Positions 10,855-22,900 of a DNA stretch of 51,615 bases are shown one piece after another. Within the stretch, counting starts at the first letter, position 1. Each line of letters starts with the position of its first letter. The translations under genes were made by a program, and so were the position numbers. Below the pieces are notes generated by a model. It was not told the DNA's origin. It worked only from the letters and a program-made list of their open reading frames with translations, and ran no database searches. The DNA is from Spirogloea muscicola (taxonomy: Eukaryota; Streptophyta; Zygnematophyceae; Spirogloeales; Spirogloeaceae). The stretch is taken from contig WELB01000030.1 in assembly GCA_009602725.1 (NCBI GenBank), positions 781,390 through 833,004 on the forward strand, written 5' to 3'.

Positions 10855-11045
10855 CCCTTGGAAGAAAGAAAGGGCTCGCCCAATGAGGATATGGGCTGGA
10901 ATAGCCAGTCCAGAAAAAAAGCATGAGCATAGTACAAGAATGGGGCCAGGCGAAGTACGAAGAAAGACAAGCACAAAAAGGAACAAAGCAGCTACGAATC
11001 ACTCAGTAACCCCTGCTAAGCAGTCGCAGGTCAGAGATGCTAGGC
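10855..11045 (+). repeat. Hairpin repeat, long copy
   Basis: Starts near CTTGGAAGAAAG, with GGGCTCGCCCAATGAGG and the stem GGGCTGGAATAGCCAGTCC. It continues through GGGGCCAGGCGAAG to GCAGCTACGAATCACTCAGT and AACCCCTGCTAAGCAG. The latter block is shared almost exactly with 32330-32370, so the repeat unit includes both the hairpin and this tail. Confidence 0.75.
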
Positions 11046-11583
11046 TCCTGAAGAGCTTCTCCCTTTCTGGGCGACCAATCTTCTCTGATTCACCCAATTG
11101 CGACCCCTGCGATGAGCAGCTCACTGGGCTGCCAAAGGGCCATAGTTTTTCAAGCAGCAATATCAGCAATAGGAAGTTCCTGGCACCTTGAAGGGCCAGT
11201 ACGCATTTGACTTAACCTACAGACTCGCGCCACACAACCTGCAGTGGTCTGGAAACACCAGAGCAGACAGGTGACTAATTAGTGAAGGCTGGAATATCAG
11301 CCGGCATTGATCAAGGAAAGAGCAGCCCATCCTCCTAAGCAGCACCTAGCTGCCCTCTGGCCATGGGAATGTTGCTGCTAGGAAGCGCACAGGCAGATGC
11401 CATGCTTGACTTGACGGCACCTCTTACTCCTGCGCCGCAACCTGAATTGACTCCCTTGAAAACCACTGTCCCAAGGTTATCTGCATACAGTCATTGATCA
11501 GTTGCCAACTGTTAAAGGGTGACATCTAATTAAATCAGCATGTGTACAAGACTACGGGATTAAGTGCAAATGGCAGTATTTGT
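11046..11583. other. ORC4 3' flank, nothing recognised
   Basis: Unique-looking sequence downstream of the ORC4 stop codon; no coding exon, RNA gene or structured repeat was recognised. Confidence 0.4.
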
Positions 11584-14500
11584 TCAAGTGCCTACACCAC
11601 TGTAAAAACCTACCGGCCATTGGCGCTGATCAAGCTGCCTGGAGCGGGGAGCAGAAGGTAAATCTGTGGGTGGTTTGGATGGGCCTTTGATGAGGATGGC
11701 AGCTATCTCATGGTGTGAGACAAGCAGTTGAACCGGTCGGAACTCCATAAGATCCCAGTAGCTGGCGACGCCATCCTCAAAGGCAATGAGTTCCCGCTCA
11801 AGAAGGTGCTCAAAAGCCTGCCATAGTCAATGCAGATCATTATCTACAACCCTTGGGGCAGTGACTCGAATGTTTGTAATTTGTTACTTTAGTATGCACT
11901 AATGATCTTAGGTGTCATTCCTACTGAAGAAGTACACATATCCGGTCAGCTACCAGCAGTGGCTGTCTTAACAACCTCAAGCCACTTGACATGCCTGACC
12001 TATTTCCTTGCGTATGCTCTTGCTCTTATACTCCGAGGCCTGTGCCTACTAATCGAAACCTCCAAGCTTTCAGATATTGCAGGTTATAACTAGTTGCTCA
12101 CTCTGAGAGCCACTGAGCGAGAAAAATTGTCTGCCACACTGTGCTTGCTGGCTGACAGTTGCTCGTACTCTGCCCATGTAGACAGAAGGTGCCAGGACAA
12201 ATCTGTGAGAACAAGCCTACTATTGGCTGGAAACAGGACTACATAGGATGAGCATCGAGGTTCAAGCATAAATACAGAACGTGTTAATGTGAACAGGAGT
12301 CTACAAAAGATAAAAGGACAGCTGTTAATTTGCTCAGTATAATATGGTGCAACTTTGATCGGCAATGGTGCAGTGTCACTTTCTTCACCTGCAAAGATCA
12401 TGCTGAAGTTGTATGCATCTCTGTCCCGTCCTTCCAGTCGCTTCATGGCCACAAGCAAGTACATTTCAAGAATCGATACATCTGAGGATGAAATTTAACC
12501 ACTATGTTAGTGATGGAGAGCATAGCTAATCAAATCAGAGCCTTGCAAGAGCTTCATGAGTTGATCAACAATGCAAAGTAGCCACTTTCTTACCTCTAAG
12601 CATTAGCAGTTTCGGTGGCCCGCAAAGAGATACCATGGCCGCCTGAAAGTTATCGAGGGTAAGATAACCTATTCTGTGATCCAGATCACAGATGGCACGA
12701 AACCTGTTTCATGCAATATCTGACCTCTGCATCAGCAACCTACAAGATTTAGTAATCAGCCCGGTACCACTTATTTGCTATCTGATGAAGCTTGTGTCTT
12801 CACGGAAACAATATATGGAGCTGCTGTATACATCTGCATATGTCGATCAGGAACGGGGCAACAAAATGCAGAGTTGGGCCTTCTAGAAAGAGTACCCCAG
12901 GTCCATCACATGCTGCACACTCAGGTCTATGCTAGTGTGTGCCTGCAGAAGTCTTTGCATTTCGGGAACAGCCATAAGCTCCTGCACGTCAACAAGCACA
13001 ATCGTACTGATGATAAACCTCAGAACATAGTAATGCATAACATTCAATGCCCTTGAACGCCGCAATGCAACTCGCATGCTTGAGGTGCTAATTGACCAGC
13101 TCTAAAGGCGATACAAAGGCAATACTCTGCTGAGATTGTGAAATTTTGCTTCTTACAGCAAGCATATCATTGAAGTGGACTGCATAGTTGTTGTCTGAGA
13201 AAGCCGGCGGCTCAGGAAGTGTGAGAACCTCCTGAAGAAGGCTGCAAACATTGCAACAGCAGACCAAAGCTCCACAGCAACTTGAGTTACACAGCAATGA
13301 CGTAGACGCCCTTGGCAAGTCATCAGAGGCCCTACTGCACATCAGCTTGCTTACAAGTCACAAGTATGTCCCGAGCAACTTTGCTCTGCTTGTACAATGC
13401 AAAGCCTGGCTTAGGACTCACAGAGATGCGTCCTGCATGGTAAGTGGCAGGAAGAGCAGCTTCCTATGCAGAAAGCGGGACCGCACCCGCTTTTCTAGAA
13501 GTTGATCACCATCCTGCAAAATCCAGAATATGGTCAGTGAGGATCTATGGAGATCAAGAACCCTGAACAAGGCAAACCACCGTCATAGTAGGCCCTTACT
13601 GTGCTGACTGTCTCCAAGAAACTTGACAGAGTGCTCAGAGGCAATCTCACCAGGCGACAGCTTATTGCAACAACTGCAGCCTGCACGTAGGAGTATTGCA
13701 GGGCATCAAGGATTGTATAGAGCAGACTTTGCCTCCGGCCCTACGCAAGACACTTTGCAAGTGCAAAGTCTGTCAAAAGGAGGTTGAGGAGCAGTGCCTT
13801 CTTCTGCCTGCCCTGTTTTTGGTCCAGTTACTAAGATTCCAGGCTCAGATTTTGGTCAGAGGAAGAGGCATCTATTGCTAGGTAGTAAGTATCACTTGGT
13901 GCTGGCAGACTGAACATAATTACCACAATATTCTGGAATATTCTGCGAGCGACTTCTTATCTTGAACAACCTCATGTCCTGCTGGCGACACACTGCTTTA
14001 TCTGCTATTATGGGAACAGACCTGGGTAAATAAGTCAAATTCGTCCAGCACAAATATGACTGCTCTGTGTCCATTTGCGCACTCCCTGGAAGAGCGTTGA
14101 GAGTATATTAGACTCCTGAAGCATTTTGCAGAGCACCACAATGCTATAGCGCGCACAGGTCTTGCAGCACAGCTTGGTTGACCTGAAATGACACCAACGT
14201 TTGATGTCTAACTTGACCACAACGTGAAAGTGCAGGTGGTTACAGAACAGCACCTTAGCATGTCTTGTAGAAATTGCTCATTGTCCTCGAAGGAAGACTG
14301 CAAAACATACAGAAGAGCTCGATGACTTGGCTCTAGCTTCAAGTAGTCTATTTCATAGTGAGGTAGTCCATACTTGGTTCAACCTTCTAGTAGACTGATC
14401 AACATCTTAGCAAAAGCTGGGAGAGCTCATCCTGCTTATGAAGGACGTCTGCATCTGCTTGTTTGACGCTTCACTGTCAAGATTCTGCAACTGCTATACT

Positions 14501-15693
14501 TACTGCTCTGGAAAAAGGAAGGCTAAGATCAATACAGAGCTGCCGTGCTATCTCCTGTTTCCTCAATGACATGGCCATTTCAACCAATGTCACAAGCTCA
14601 GCACCTCATCATTAAGGCCAAGTACTGCAAGCATGCACTCAGGTGATGCACTCAGGTGATGCACGAATTGCTAGCAAAGTGCAATTGATGCCCAAACAAG
14701 ACCTGACGTATGACTGGATCACGCCTTGCCACGTGGTGGCTTGGGGTGCATACTTGTCTTATAGGACCGTCCCTTTCATGCTGCGAGGCTATTGTGACAC
14801 TGACCCTATTGAGAGCTTCGTCTGAACAATGCGACCTTAAAAGCGGTGCGGTCATCTCCATGGAGAACACCGTGTAGACGCACCTGCACATCGTCCCACC
14901 ATTACGACACAGGGAGGTGAATTCCTGCAACTTGATTGGAACAGTCGGCCTTGATCTTCTCGCTTGAGCCGGTCAAGCCACCAGCTAGAGAGCAAGCTTG
15001 TCATCAAGGTACAGTGTCGATCGACTGCCTTGCAGATATACAAGTCAGAGGCTGCAGCAAACAGTGGCTCACTTACCACGGATACTCGATTGGGGTACTT
15101 GGAAAGGAGATCAGCAAGCACAACTTCCACAACCCGGACAGCACAGCAGCGCCTTAGCTTCCGTGCGCAGTGAGCTCAGACATTCTTCTGACTTGCCTAG
15201 TCAGTCTTGGCGCAGACTTAAGGCTGCGGATGCCCAGGCAGCAGACATACCAAGGACTTCCCGCAGCCTCTGGGACCAAGTAGTAGGGCGGAGTTGTTCT
15301 GAGCCTGTAAAATGGCTCCGGTGAGAAGATCCTGCAATTGACTGTTAGACGGAGTCCCGCCTTACTGGCAGAGTGAGAAAGGTATAGACGGCCAGCCAAG
15401 TGAGACAGCTTCTTCCGGCGTGCTCTTGAAAGCAAGAGCAGCAAGGAGCTGATAGAGATGCAAGCTTCTCAGTCAACGTCGAGAGAGGAGCCAGCGCATG
15501 CAAATTGGTCGACGCACATCCGGTTTGCTTGAGCCTCTGGCCGGAGGAACCGAGCTTGCTCCCCGACGCTGCCGGACACGCCACAGCGGCCGTGGACGCC
15601 CACGAGCCTCCGGCGGAGAAGCGCCGCGGCCTCCTCCGCGAGGGCCGCAGCGGCAGCCGCGCCCGCAGGCGGCGCCGCGCAGGCGGCCGCCAT
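11584..15693 (-). CDS. ORC4: Origin recognition complex subunit 4 (AAA+ ATPase)
   Basis: Nuclear subunit of the complex that marks replication origins and loads MCM helicase. Exons with matching phases: 15251-15304 (Walker A, GPRGCGKS), 15077-15157, 14836-14883 (RLHGVLHGDD), 14504-14554 (EIARQLC), 14254-14297, 14022-14085 (Walker B, VIFVLDEFD), 13651-13740, 13422-13513 (DGDQLLEKRVRSRF, including the arginine-finger region), 13157-13241, 12896-12912, 12594-12673, 12389-12481 (ILEMYLLVAMKRLE), 12102-12169 and 11584-11817 (AFEHLLERELIAF to the stop). Exon 1 starts at 15693 in an alanine-rich segment with LLRRRLVG, but its donor is unresolved, as is an exon near 12990-13066. Estimated length of about 440 residues is normal. 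The 12896-12912 exon is only 17 nt, accepted because it restores both frame and the MDL motif. It is divergently arranged with psaK. Confidence 0.92.
14636..14665. repeat. Short tandem duplication in an ORC4 intron
   Basis: The 12-base word GCACTCAGGTGAT is repeated directly (GCACTCAGGTGAT GCACTCAGGTGAT overlapping by one base). It lies in an intron and has no evident function. Confidence 0.75.
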
Positions 15694-16017
15694 GGCGCAG
15701 CGCCACGCCACGGCGCGGGAGCGCCACCGTCTTCGTAATTTCTCCCGCCAATAACTGGGGTTATCCACGCTGCGCCCCGCGGGTTAACCCGACCGGCGGG
15801 AGGGGTGACCGTGACCGGCCTAGAGGGTGACGGGAGTATCACGGCGCCAGGCTGTCGGTAGGGGCCGGCTAACGGCAACTCATCCGGTCACCCATTGGGT
15901 GCGGCCACATCCGGCGGGGATCACGGGGCCACCCTCGACCGCCAATCGGAGACGCGCAGCAGACAATCCGACCATCCGTGGATCCTTGCAAGCCCGCTCG
16001 CTCCAAAGAATACGCAA
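15694..16017. promoter_or_regulatory. Shared divergent promoter region, ORC4 / psaK
   Basis: About 320 bp separate the ORC4 start codon (-) from the most likely psaK start codon (+). The region is GC-rich near ORC4 and near 16030-16180. I see no clear TATA box in it. A bidirectional promoter is an inference from spacing only. Confidence 0.45.
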
Positions 16018-17109
16018 ATGCCCGGATCCCCGCCAAGCCCNCCGCCGCTGGCAAGGTGCGTGCTGCAGGCGCTCGCTGCGGCGCCGCCCGCCTGCCTGGC
16101 GGCTGTGGCCCTTCAGCTCGCCCCGCGGCGACGGGCAGCCGCCCACCGTCTGCGGCGGAGCTTTGCGGCGGCGAACGCTGGCGGATGATGGCCTGGTCTC
16201 ACTGGCCGCACTGTGTGCGGTGTAGGCAGAGCAGTAGTCAGCACTGTGTGGGAACCATGCAGCGCCCGAGCATCTGAGCCTGCATTGTGCGCTTGCCCAA
16301 GCGCACAATGCAGCCACCCTGGTTGGGTCGCTAACGCTCCCTGCAAGCCTCCTCCTGTGGCCCCCAGGTTCTCCTCGCTGCTCGGCCCTGCAAGGGCAAG
16401 GGCGCCCTCGGCGCACGCTGTGATGGCTTCATTGGGTCCTCCACCAACCTGGTCAGTGCTCAGCGCCCTCAGTGCGGGGTGGGGGTGGACCGCATGGATG
16501 GTCCTTGTTGTCCTGCAGTCTTAATGAGCTGTAGCATATATGATCGTGTATTGCTGGGGGCCTCGGTTGCAGCGAGCAGGCTTCTGAGCTGTCCTCCGCA
16601 AGGAATTGCCAGTGTCTCATGGACTCGAGCAGGATAGGCTTGCTCCCAATGTAGACGCTCAACACGTGCGACGTTAGTTAGCTCTAGCATTGAGAATTAC
16701 AGGGGGCCCTTGCTAGCGGGCAGTCCAGTGGCTTATGGCAGTCCGCTTGTCTTCGTATTCAGCAGTTTGTCAAGTTCTGTACAGCTCTAGTCATACAATG
16801 TAATCAGTACGATGCAACGGATAGTGGCCAAAGGATGTGTGAGCAGCACTCACCTCCTTCACTGCGGGGGTCCATCTGCAGATTGTGTGCGGCTCCACCG
16901 CCCTCTTCCTCGCCGCCGCCCGCTTCGGCCTTGCCCCCACAGCCAACCGGGAGGCCAGCGCCGGCCTCAAGCTCTCTGAGAGAGACACAGGCCTGCAAAC
17001 GGGCGACCCGGCTGGCTTCACTGCCACCGACGTTCTCGCATACGGCACCATCGGCCATGCTGTTGCTATTGGCGCAATCCTCAGCCTCAAGCTCACCGGC
17101 AATTACTAG
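16018..17109 (+). CDS. psaK: Photosystem I reaction centre subunit PsaK, nuclear-encoded
   Basis: Thylakoid membrane subunit on the antenna side of photosystem I. Exon 16882-17109 is certain: it starts [19 protein letters not shown], includes [10 protein letters not shown] and [14 protein letters not shown], and ends in LKLTGNY. The preceding exon ends at 16451 with [13 protein letters not shown] before a GTCAGT donor; its left edge is at about 16337 or 16366. Two hydrophobic helices with the conserved GLAPT and DPAGFT motifs are diagnostic of PsaK. The transit peptide exon is less sure: the ATG at 16018 opens an Ala/Arg-rich stretch that looks like a plastid transit peptide, but an N at 16041 makes the frame uncertain and the donor could not be fixed. 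A frame stop upstream of 16337 shows that at least one more intron exists. Confidence 0.9.
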
Positions 17110-18219
17110 ACATAGAGCAATGGCCACATTCTTTGTACATGAGATATTAAGCAATTTGTCCTCCCTTGTCCCCATTTACCAGCCCCCTCCGCAAATAGGA
17201 CTGTGATATGTTACTTGGTGGTCTTCTTCGTGTTGAAGTTTGAGGCAGTTGTTGCAGTCTTGAGTTGCCCGCCATTCTCAGGGTGTAGGTCAAGCTTGTG
17301 GTGGCCGTTAAGACTTGTATTCTACCTGAAGTGCAAGTTACCTATGCATTATGCAGCTGCTCAATGTTCCTGACTTATTGACTTGACGACTAACTGTAAG
17401 TCTGCTGTCAATTACTGTGCTGTGGTACTGTTGCTCTTGGGTGTTATGCCTGGGCTGGCTAGGATGAAACGTTGTTGGACCAGTGTCAGGAAATCTTGAG
17501 GGTTCCGTGGTGCCCATTTGGTTGTGAGTCTGTTGTACTTGTGAGCAGATACAAAGCACTTCCGCTGCCCAACAGAATAATGCAGTAAGCACATTGCTTT
17601 CTGATGGCATAAACATTGAACCTTATCCTCTGCACCCCCAGTCCTTTCGCTTTCCTTGGTTTGGTCAAACAATGAGCTAACCGTGAGTACAGTCTTCATG
17701 ATTAACTCCCAAACAGACTTTTGCCCTGCTAAGCTTACACTTCTGTGTCATACGTGCTTGCTTAGGCTACACGGTTAGCTAGAGGCCTGTGCAGAACAGC
17801 TCATGACAATCGCGCTTCCAGAAAATGACATTGATTAGTCTTGCTCTGCAAACATTCCGTACGTGGTAATGTACTCCAAGCATTTGAGAGCAGACAAGAA
17901 GAGATAGAAGGTATTAAAAGAGCGAAGGAGCACTTTCTTGAGTGTCGTGTGACTGCATGCTTGTCATGCCTTCGAACTGAGTCCAAATCTGGTCTGAGCG
18001 TCTTCAGAAGTGAGGCAGCAGAATTCAATAATGAGATAGCCACCTAGGCATCTTCTCCGTAAAGGTGCTGACAATGAATAAGAAGGGCCTGCCAAGCCCT
18101 GCGCTGGTAGTCCTCCTCCTTCCAATCCAGAATTGCCGGCGCCTGGCTCACACTCAATCATCGATGGGAGTGGAGTGCCTGGGGTTCGAAGGTGCGGAAG
18201 ATTGAAGACCTTAGGCCCC
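17110..18219. other. psaK 3' flank, no gene seen
   Basis: AT-richer sequence with the psaK 3' UTR at its left. Open frames of up to about 95 codons show no familiar motif and no consistent exon phase. Nothing else was recognised. Confidence 0.45.
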
Positions 18220-18570
18220 CTTAGCATGGTTCCCTTCGTATAGGGCTTGGCTTCCGGTAGCACTGCAATGCCTACACCGCTCCCAGGCACTCCCGGTACA
18301 CCAGCGTGCCAGGCGCACACTAGGCCAGGCTAATGGCGTGCGTTGGTGGTGCTCTGGCTCCTCAGCTTAGCTCGTCGCTTATGATGTGCTCACTTGTGGG
18401 TGCTAGAGACTCCCTCAGACAGCTCAGTGCACAGTTACCAGAGCCACTTTTGTAAGGAACTGGCTCATTCAAAGGGGGCGCGGGCTGTGAACAGCCAGCA
18501 CTTGTAAGCCTTGGATTGGCCTCCCTTTCATTCCATCCGCCCCGCGCGCCTTTATATTTCTTGTTGCCCC
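18220..18570 (+). mobile_element. Decayed retroelement 3' end (family B)
   Basis: The plus strand from about 18285 gives a degenerate match to the element's C-terminus (ACCAGCGTGCCAGGCGCAC for HQRAGRAL; GTGCTCACTTGTGGGTGC for VLTRGY), with stops. It is followed by a hairpin unit (GGGCTGTGAACAGCCAGC at 18482) and by GGCCTCCCTTTCATTCCATC / CGCGCGCC. An old, inactive fragment. Confidence 0.7.
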
Positions 18571-18714
18571 GTTCTTTGCACAAGCGTTTGTCTGAACGGT
18601 GTGTTGACCTGGTTTAGCCTCCGAATTCCTTCATGCGCAGCGCACCATTCCACTTTTAAAGGTAGAAGGCTGTGACGCCCGGGCGCAGCAGCAAATAACC
18701 GTTCGCTAAGCAAG

Positions 18715-18790
18715 GCAATGGCTGAAAGACGCTAGCCCAAAAAGAATGAACAAGGTCTGAAAGGGCCAGAAGGTGCGAATAATACGAGTA
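18715..18790 (-). repeat. Hairpin repeat, partial copy
   Basis: Retains CGCTAGCCCAAAAAGAATG followed by ACAAGGTCTGAAAGGGCCAG and AAGGTGCG, the right half of the unit seen intact at 32395-32480. The stem itself is damaged. Confidence 0.55.
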
Positions 18791-18929
18791 CACTCTCCGT
18801 GACGTCTGCGAACGAACGCTCAATTGTATCTAGTCAACATATGCAGATGGGAAGGTGCACCGCCCCCAATCATTCGTCCTCCGGCCCTTGTTGATGTTTC
18901 TGCAGGCCGTGGCGCTGATGCGTTCAGTA

Positions 18930-19275
18930 TTGCCGCATAAAAAAGAAGGGACTTGCGCTCACTTTGCAGCGCTCCCAAGATTCGGCTAAACATCAGCGTG
19001 CCGGGCGTGCTCTTAGCCACTTAGCCAGGCCACTGGCTTCCGCACTGGTGCCCGGGTCCCCAAGTTAGCCTGTCGGATCTGTATGTGCAAACTCGCGGGT
19101 ACTGAAGTCCCCCTTCAGCCGGCTTTTGCTCTTCAACCTTAGGCCCGTTTGGCATAGAGCCTCGATTTATTTAGCCCCAGTCTTTGCATAAGCTTTTGCC
19201 TGTATAGTGTATTGGCTTGATTTGGCCTCCTTTTCATTTCAGACACACTGCCCGCCTTCTCTCACTCTCTCTGTC
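18930..19275 (+). mobile_element. Decayed retroelement 3' end (family B), second copy
   Basis: TTTGCAGCGCTCCCAAGATT encodes the LQRSQ segment and is followed by ATCAGCGTGCCGGGCGTGCT (HQRAGRA). The terminal TRGY coding is degraded to CTCGCGGGTACTGA. Downstream come CCCCAAGTTAGCCTGTCGG, GTATTGGCTTGATTTGGCC and TCCTTTTCATTTC. Frameshifts make it inactive. Confidence 0.75.
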
Positions 19276-19962
19276 TCTCACCTAGGGCCCACACAAACGT
19301 TGGCGCTCACCCGGCGTATCAGGCTGGCCTGCAAGCCGTCACTTGCCCAACACTTTCCCGCCCTGTGGTGCAGGACTCAGCATTTGCCCAACTTGAGTCC
19401 TCGGTCGTGCCGCAAGTGCTCTTTGATTACGCGACACTGCACATCTGCGTGCCAACAACAGCGAAGTTTTGGGCAAGGTGCCTACGAGAGCTTGCAAAAA
19501 CGCCATCTGCCCCTGACAACCCACCAATAGGAATATAGGTTCAGCCACAATACATGCCTATGCTGGACTTGCCCAGTCTCAAGTGGTAATGATATTGTGA
19601 AGCATCACACCCTTCGGTTGGTTGAACACAAGCTACACCTATATCCTCTCCGTCTAACAAGACAGCCTCAGCCTAATGCAAGGCCATCGAGTGCTGCTGT
19701 GCCGAAGGCGAGCACACCTGGTCAGCAAGCAAAGAGCCGCCTATGTCGACCTGCTTGCCTCGCAGGAAGTTATCCTGGATCTTGCCAGGTCATTCCGACT
19801 TTGAGTCAAGCAGGCAGTAACATCTATACAAAGAGCCCTAAGAATGGCCTCAAAAAGCTGCGTATGACTTGAGCAGGTCTGGGCGCTTGACTCCCCCTTC
19901 TTGAGAAGTACGTCCAAGTCTGACAGCTGCTAGTGCTTCACAAGGCCCACTTCAAGAAGCTG
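19276..19962. other. SPIKE1 3' flank, no gene seen
   Basis: Low-complexity TCTC tract near 19260-19285, then unremarkable sequence up to the SPIKE1 stop codon. Open frames of about 90-105 codons occur on the plus strand without recognisable motifs. Confidence 0.4.
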
Positions 19963-22900
19963 TCATAGGCCTGTTACACTCGGTTTGGCTGTCCTATCCA
20001 GCGTCAAGGATGGGGCTCGTGACGATGGCCGCGAGCCGCGCACAACTTCAGCAATGCCCGGCAAGAAAGCTGAAATCTCAGTTGTCAACGTCTGCAGTCC
20101 AAAGACGAGCTCCTTGTGGAACTCCAGGTCGCCCTCTCGCATGACGCGTGTGTGCACATTGATTGCCTCCTTACACACACTGATGAAGCTGCGGATGGCC
20201 TCGGCGAGCAGCGGCACATTGGCTGGGCTCAGGTGCGGCCGCGGCTGCGGCTGCCGCTCTGGCCCCACAGGCGACAGGAACGCCATGCACACACCCAGCA
20301 TGCCACTATTCACTTGCACGGCCACGCTGCCCTGGAGCATGCGCTGCAGCACCTGTGTGAAGCAAGGTGGAAAGCAGGGTAGCATATGAGCGGCAACCCA
20401 TGGTGGCTCACATGAAGTGTTGCGGGAAGAGTACGTCACATGCGAGCTTGTTCGAAATGTAAAGATGACATGTCGATCTTACCTGTGCTCGTGGAGCGTA
20501 GTCGGCACCGCTGCTAGCAGCTACTGACAGCTCGTTCTGCAGCGCCTGCGTCCTGGACTCGATCATTGACACCGCGCATTCCAAAGGCGAGTACTCTCGG
20601 CTCTCTGACTTCACCACCTGAAGCCGCTTGACTAGGGCAGGGAACGGGCTCTCGCTCTCGAGGATGGTCCTCCTCTTCCATTGGTCTTCCAGTCCTCCAG
20701 CCTGGACGTAACAGCCAAACCAGTGGAGCTACTACAGTAAGACTACTGAAAGCCCTGCATGTCCTCTGTGCTAAGGCAACAAAATGTCATGTATTGATGA
20801 TGAAATGCCATAGGTGACTACCAACCACTTGACCTTGCCACATCGACACCCTCCCAAGTAAACCCATCAGTTGTCCTGAAAGGGGTGCTCACAGTAAAAG
20901 TGGCACTCAGATAAATTCGGCAAGAACCCAGATCGCGTCTAATACTGCTGACCTGTGATTTGCCATTTGTGGTGAACGGGGTGTCGAACAGGAATCTCTT
21001 GTATGAAGGCGCAGCTGCGGCAACGGTCTCTGGCGGCTTTCCCTTCCAGCACTCTTCCTCGCTGCCCACCACTGGCTCGACCGACGTGATCTGGAGGTAC
21101 GCAAAGCCCGGCTGCAGCTCCTCTGGCTTTATGTTCCTCGAATCCGGGAAGATCTGCAGCGGCACGTCGTAGTCATATCGCTTCTCGTACACCTTCCCCA
21201 GCCTCTCTACCATGTCGCCAAGGCGCACATCTCTGGCTTCCCGATAGATGAACTCCCTGGCAGTCGGAACAAGAGCCAGAAAGAATCAGACAGATTAGAG
21301 TCAACAGGCACCAACCACCTCCATACACCTAGTTAAGCACCCTAACTGAAGATCGTTTCATTGCTGACCCAAGCAATACTGCCTCCCTACAAGACCATGG
21401 TAATGCATTACGTAAGGACAGGTGCGGAGCTATTGCTCACTTCTTGTTCAGGCGACCGAAGCGGTCACCGTAGAAGCCCACACGGTAATAAGTTGCATCC
21501 TTGAACGGAATGGACCTGCCCTCCTGTTCTTGGATGGACTCGTAGATGCTCGTAAGAGACATGTGCACCCTTGCCAGCTGTTTCCAACAATTGTCTATGT
21601 TAGTACAACATCCACGTCAACTTATTACCAGTGATCTGCATGCCAAATATACTCGTTCACATCTCACAGACCTGTAGACATGGCGGCCTATCAAGCACAT
21701 AAATGCAGGCAACTTCTGTATTGGGCTGGCACGTCAAAGTTCCAGGAATAGGCACGACTGTGGCTATGCTTTATTCTTGACCTGGCCAAAAGCACGCCGG
21801 CTCTTGAAGGCTGGAATCTGCAACTCCAGGAGGTCAGAGCAGAAGCTGTAAAGCTCCGCCTTAACGAAGAAGCCATATGCCATCTGTAGGTATCTGATGG
21901 CGGAGTCCGCAGTGAGCTTTGTTGTTCCCAGGCCAGCGGTGGAGTTGTTGGGGTCCTCGATCCCGTCTAACATCCTGACAGGACATATTCTCCGCAGAGT
22001 GTCGAGGTGTTCCAAGGTCCATGTTTTGGATCCGCCTACAGACACTAGCATCTGCAAGAGCACGGATGCTAAGATACAGTCAATACAAAGATACAGTCGC
22101 TGTAAACCCACCAAACTACAATTTGCTTCTTGAGCAGTAGTAGTAAATCGCTTTGTTGTCCATCACACTATCATTCGCTTCTTGAGCAGTAGTAGTACAT
22201 CACTTGGTGAAAATAGCAGGCATTTGGAGACGACAACACACCACTTCGCATGCTTCAGCAACAACGTGATTATCGACAATGAGGAGCAGAGCCATGTGTG
22301 CATTCGCCATCTGAAGCTACACTTACCCTGAGGATGACCCCCACCACAGCAACAGCACATTGGGCAGCTTCTGCCCAAGACTCGTTCTCCTGGTGATTGT
22401 TGCAAAGGTGGAGAAGCCACATGATTTGAAGGTCTGGTACTCGCCTATAAGCTCGTGCCAGAGCATAAAAGCTCTCTGCCATCACGTACTTGTCTGCAAC
22501 ACTGAGCATGGCCTGATCCAGAAGACAAAGTCACCCGCACTTAGATTGATGATGCATACTGGTCTTCTAGATGCCTCGTGCCTGTACGTTGGCAACAATG
22601 GGAATGAGCTATTTCAGAAAGGTGATAAATTAGTCAAAGCCCTCATTAACGTCTTGTGCTACTTCCCTGCACTCGCAGGAAACCACACAAGATCAGCACC
22701 ACTCACAAGTCGGGAGTGTTCAAGCTGGGCCTCCAAAACCTCCACCAGCGAATCCTTGAGCTCGCCAAGGACATGCTGGCGCCATGATCTCTCCTCTGAG
22801 ATGGACAGTGCTGGCTTTATTGTATCGGCAATTCCCTCCAACCCCACAATAGAGGCTGCAGTGGTGGCCGGAGAGGCTGCCGTGGTTGTGGGAACACCCT

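Noticed and set aside
14636-14665. CRISPR-like short direct repeats
   Set aside because: Only two adjacent copies without spacers, in a eukaryotic intron.
15002-15040. Possible ORC4 exon reading LYLDDKLAL on the minus strand
   Set aside because: It lacks a usable donor and hits a stop; the exon at 14836-14883 fits the family and phase exactly.
17841-18320. Open frames downstream of psaK
   Set aside because: No motif, no consistent exon phase, and the right part overlaps a decayed retroelement end.
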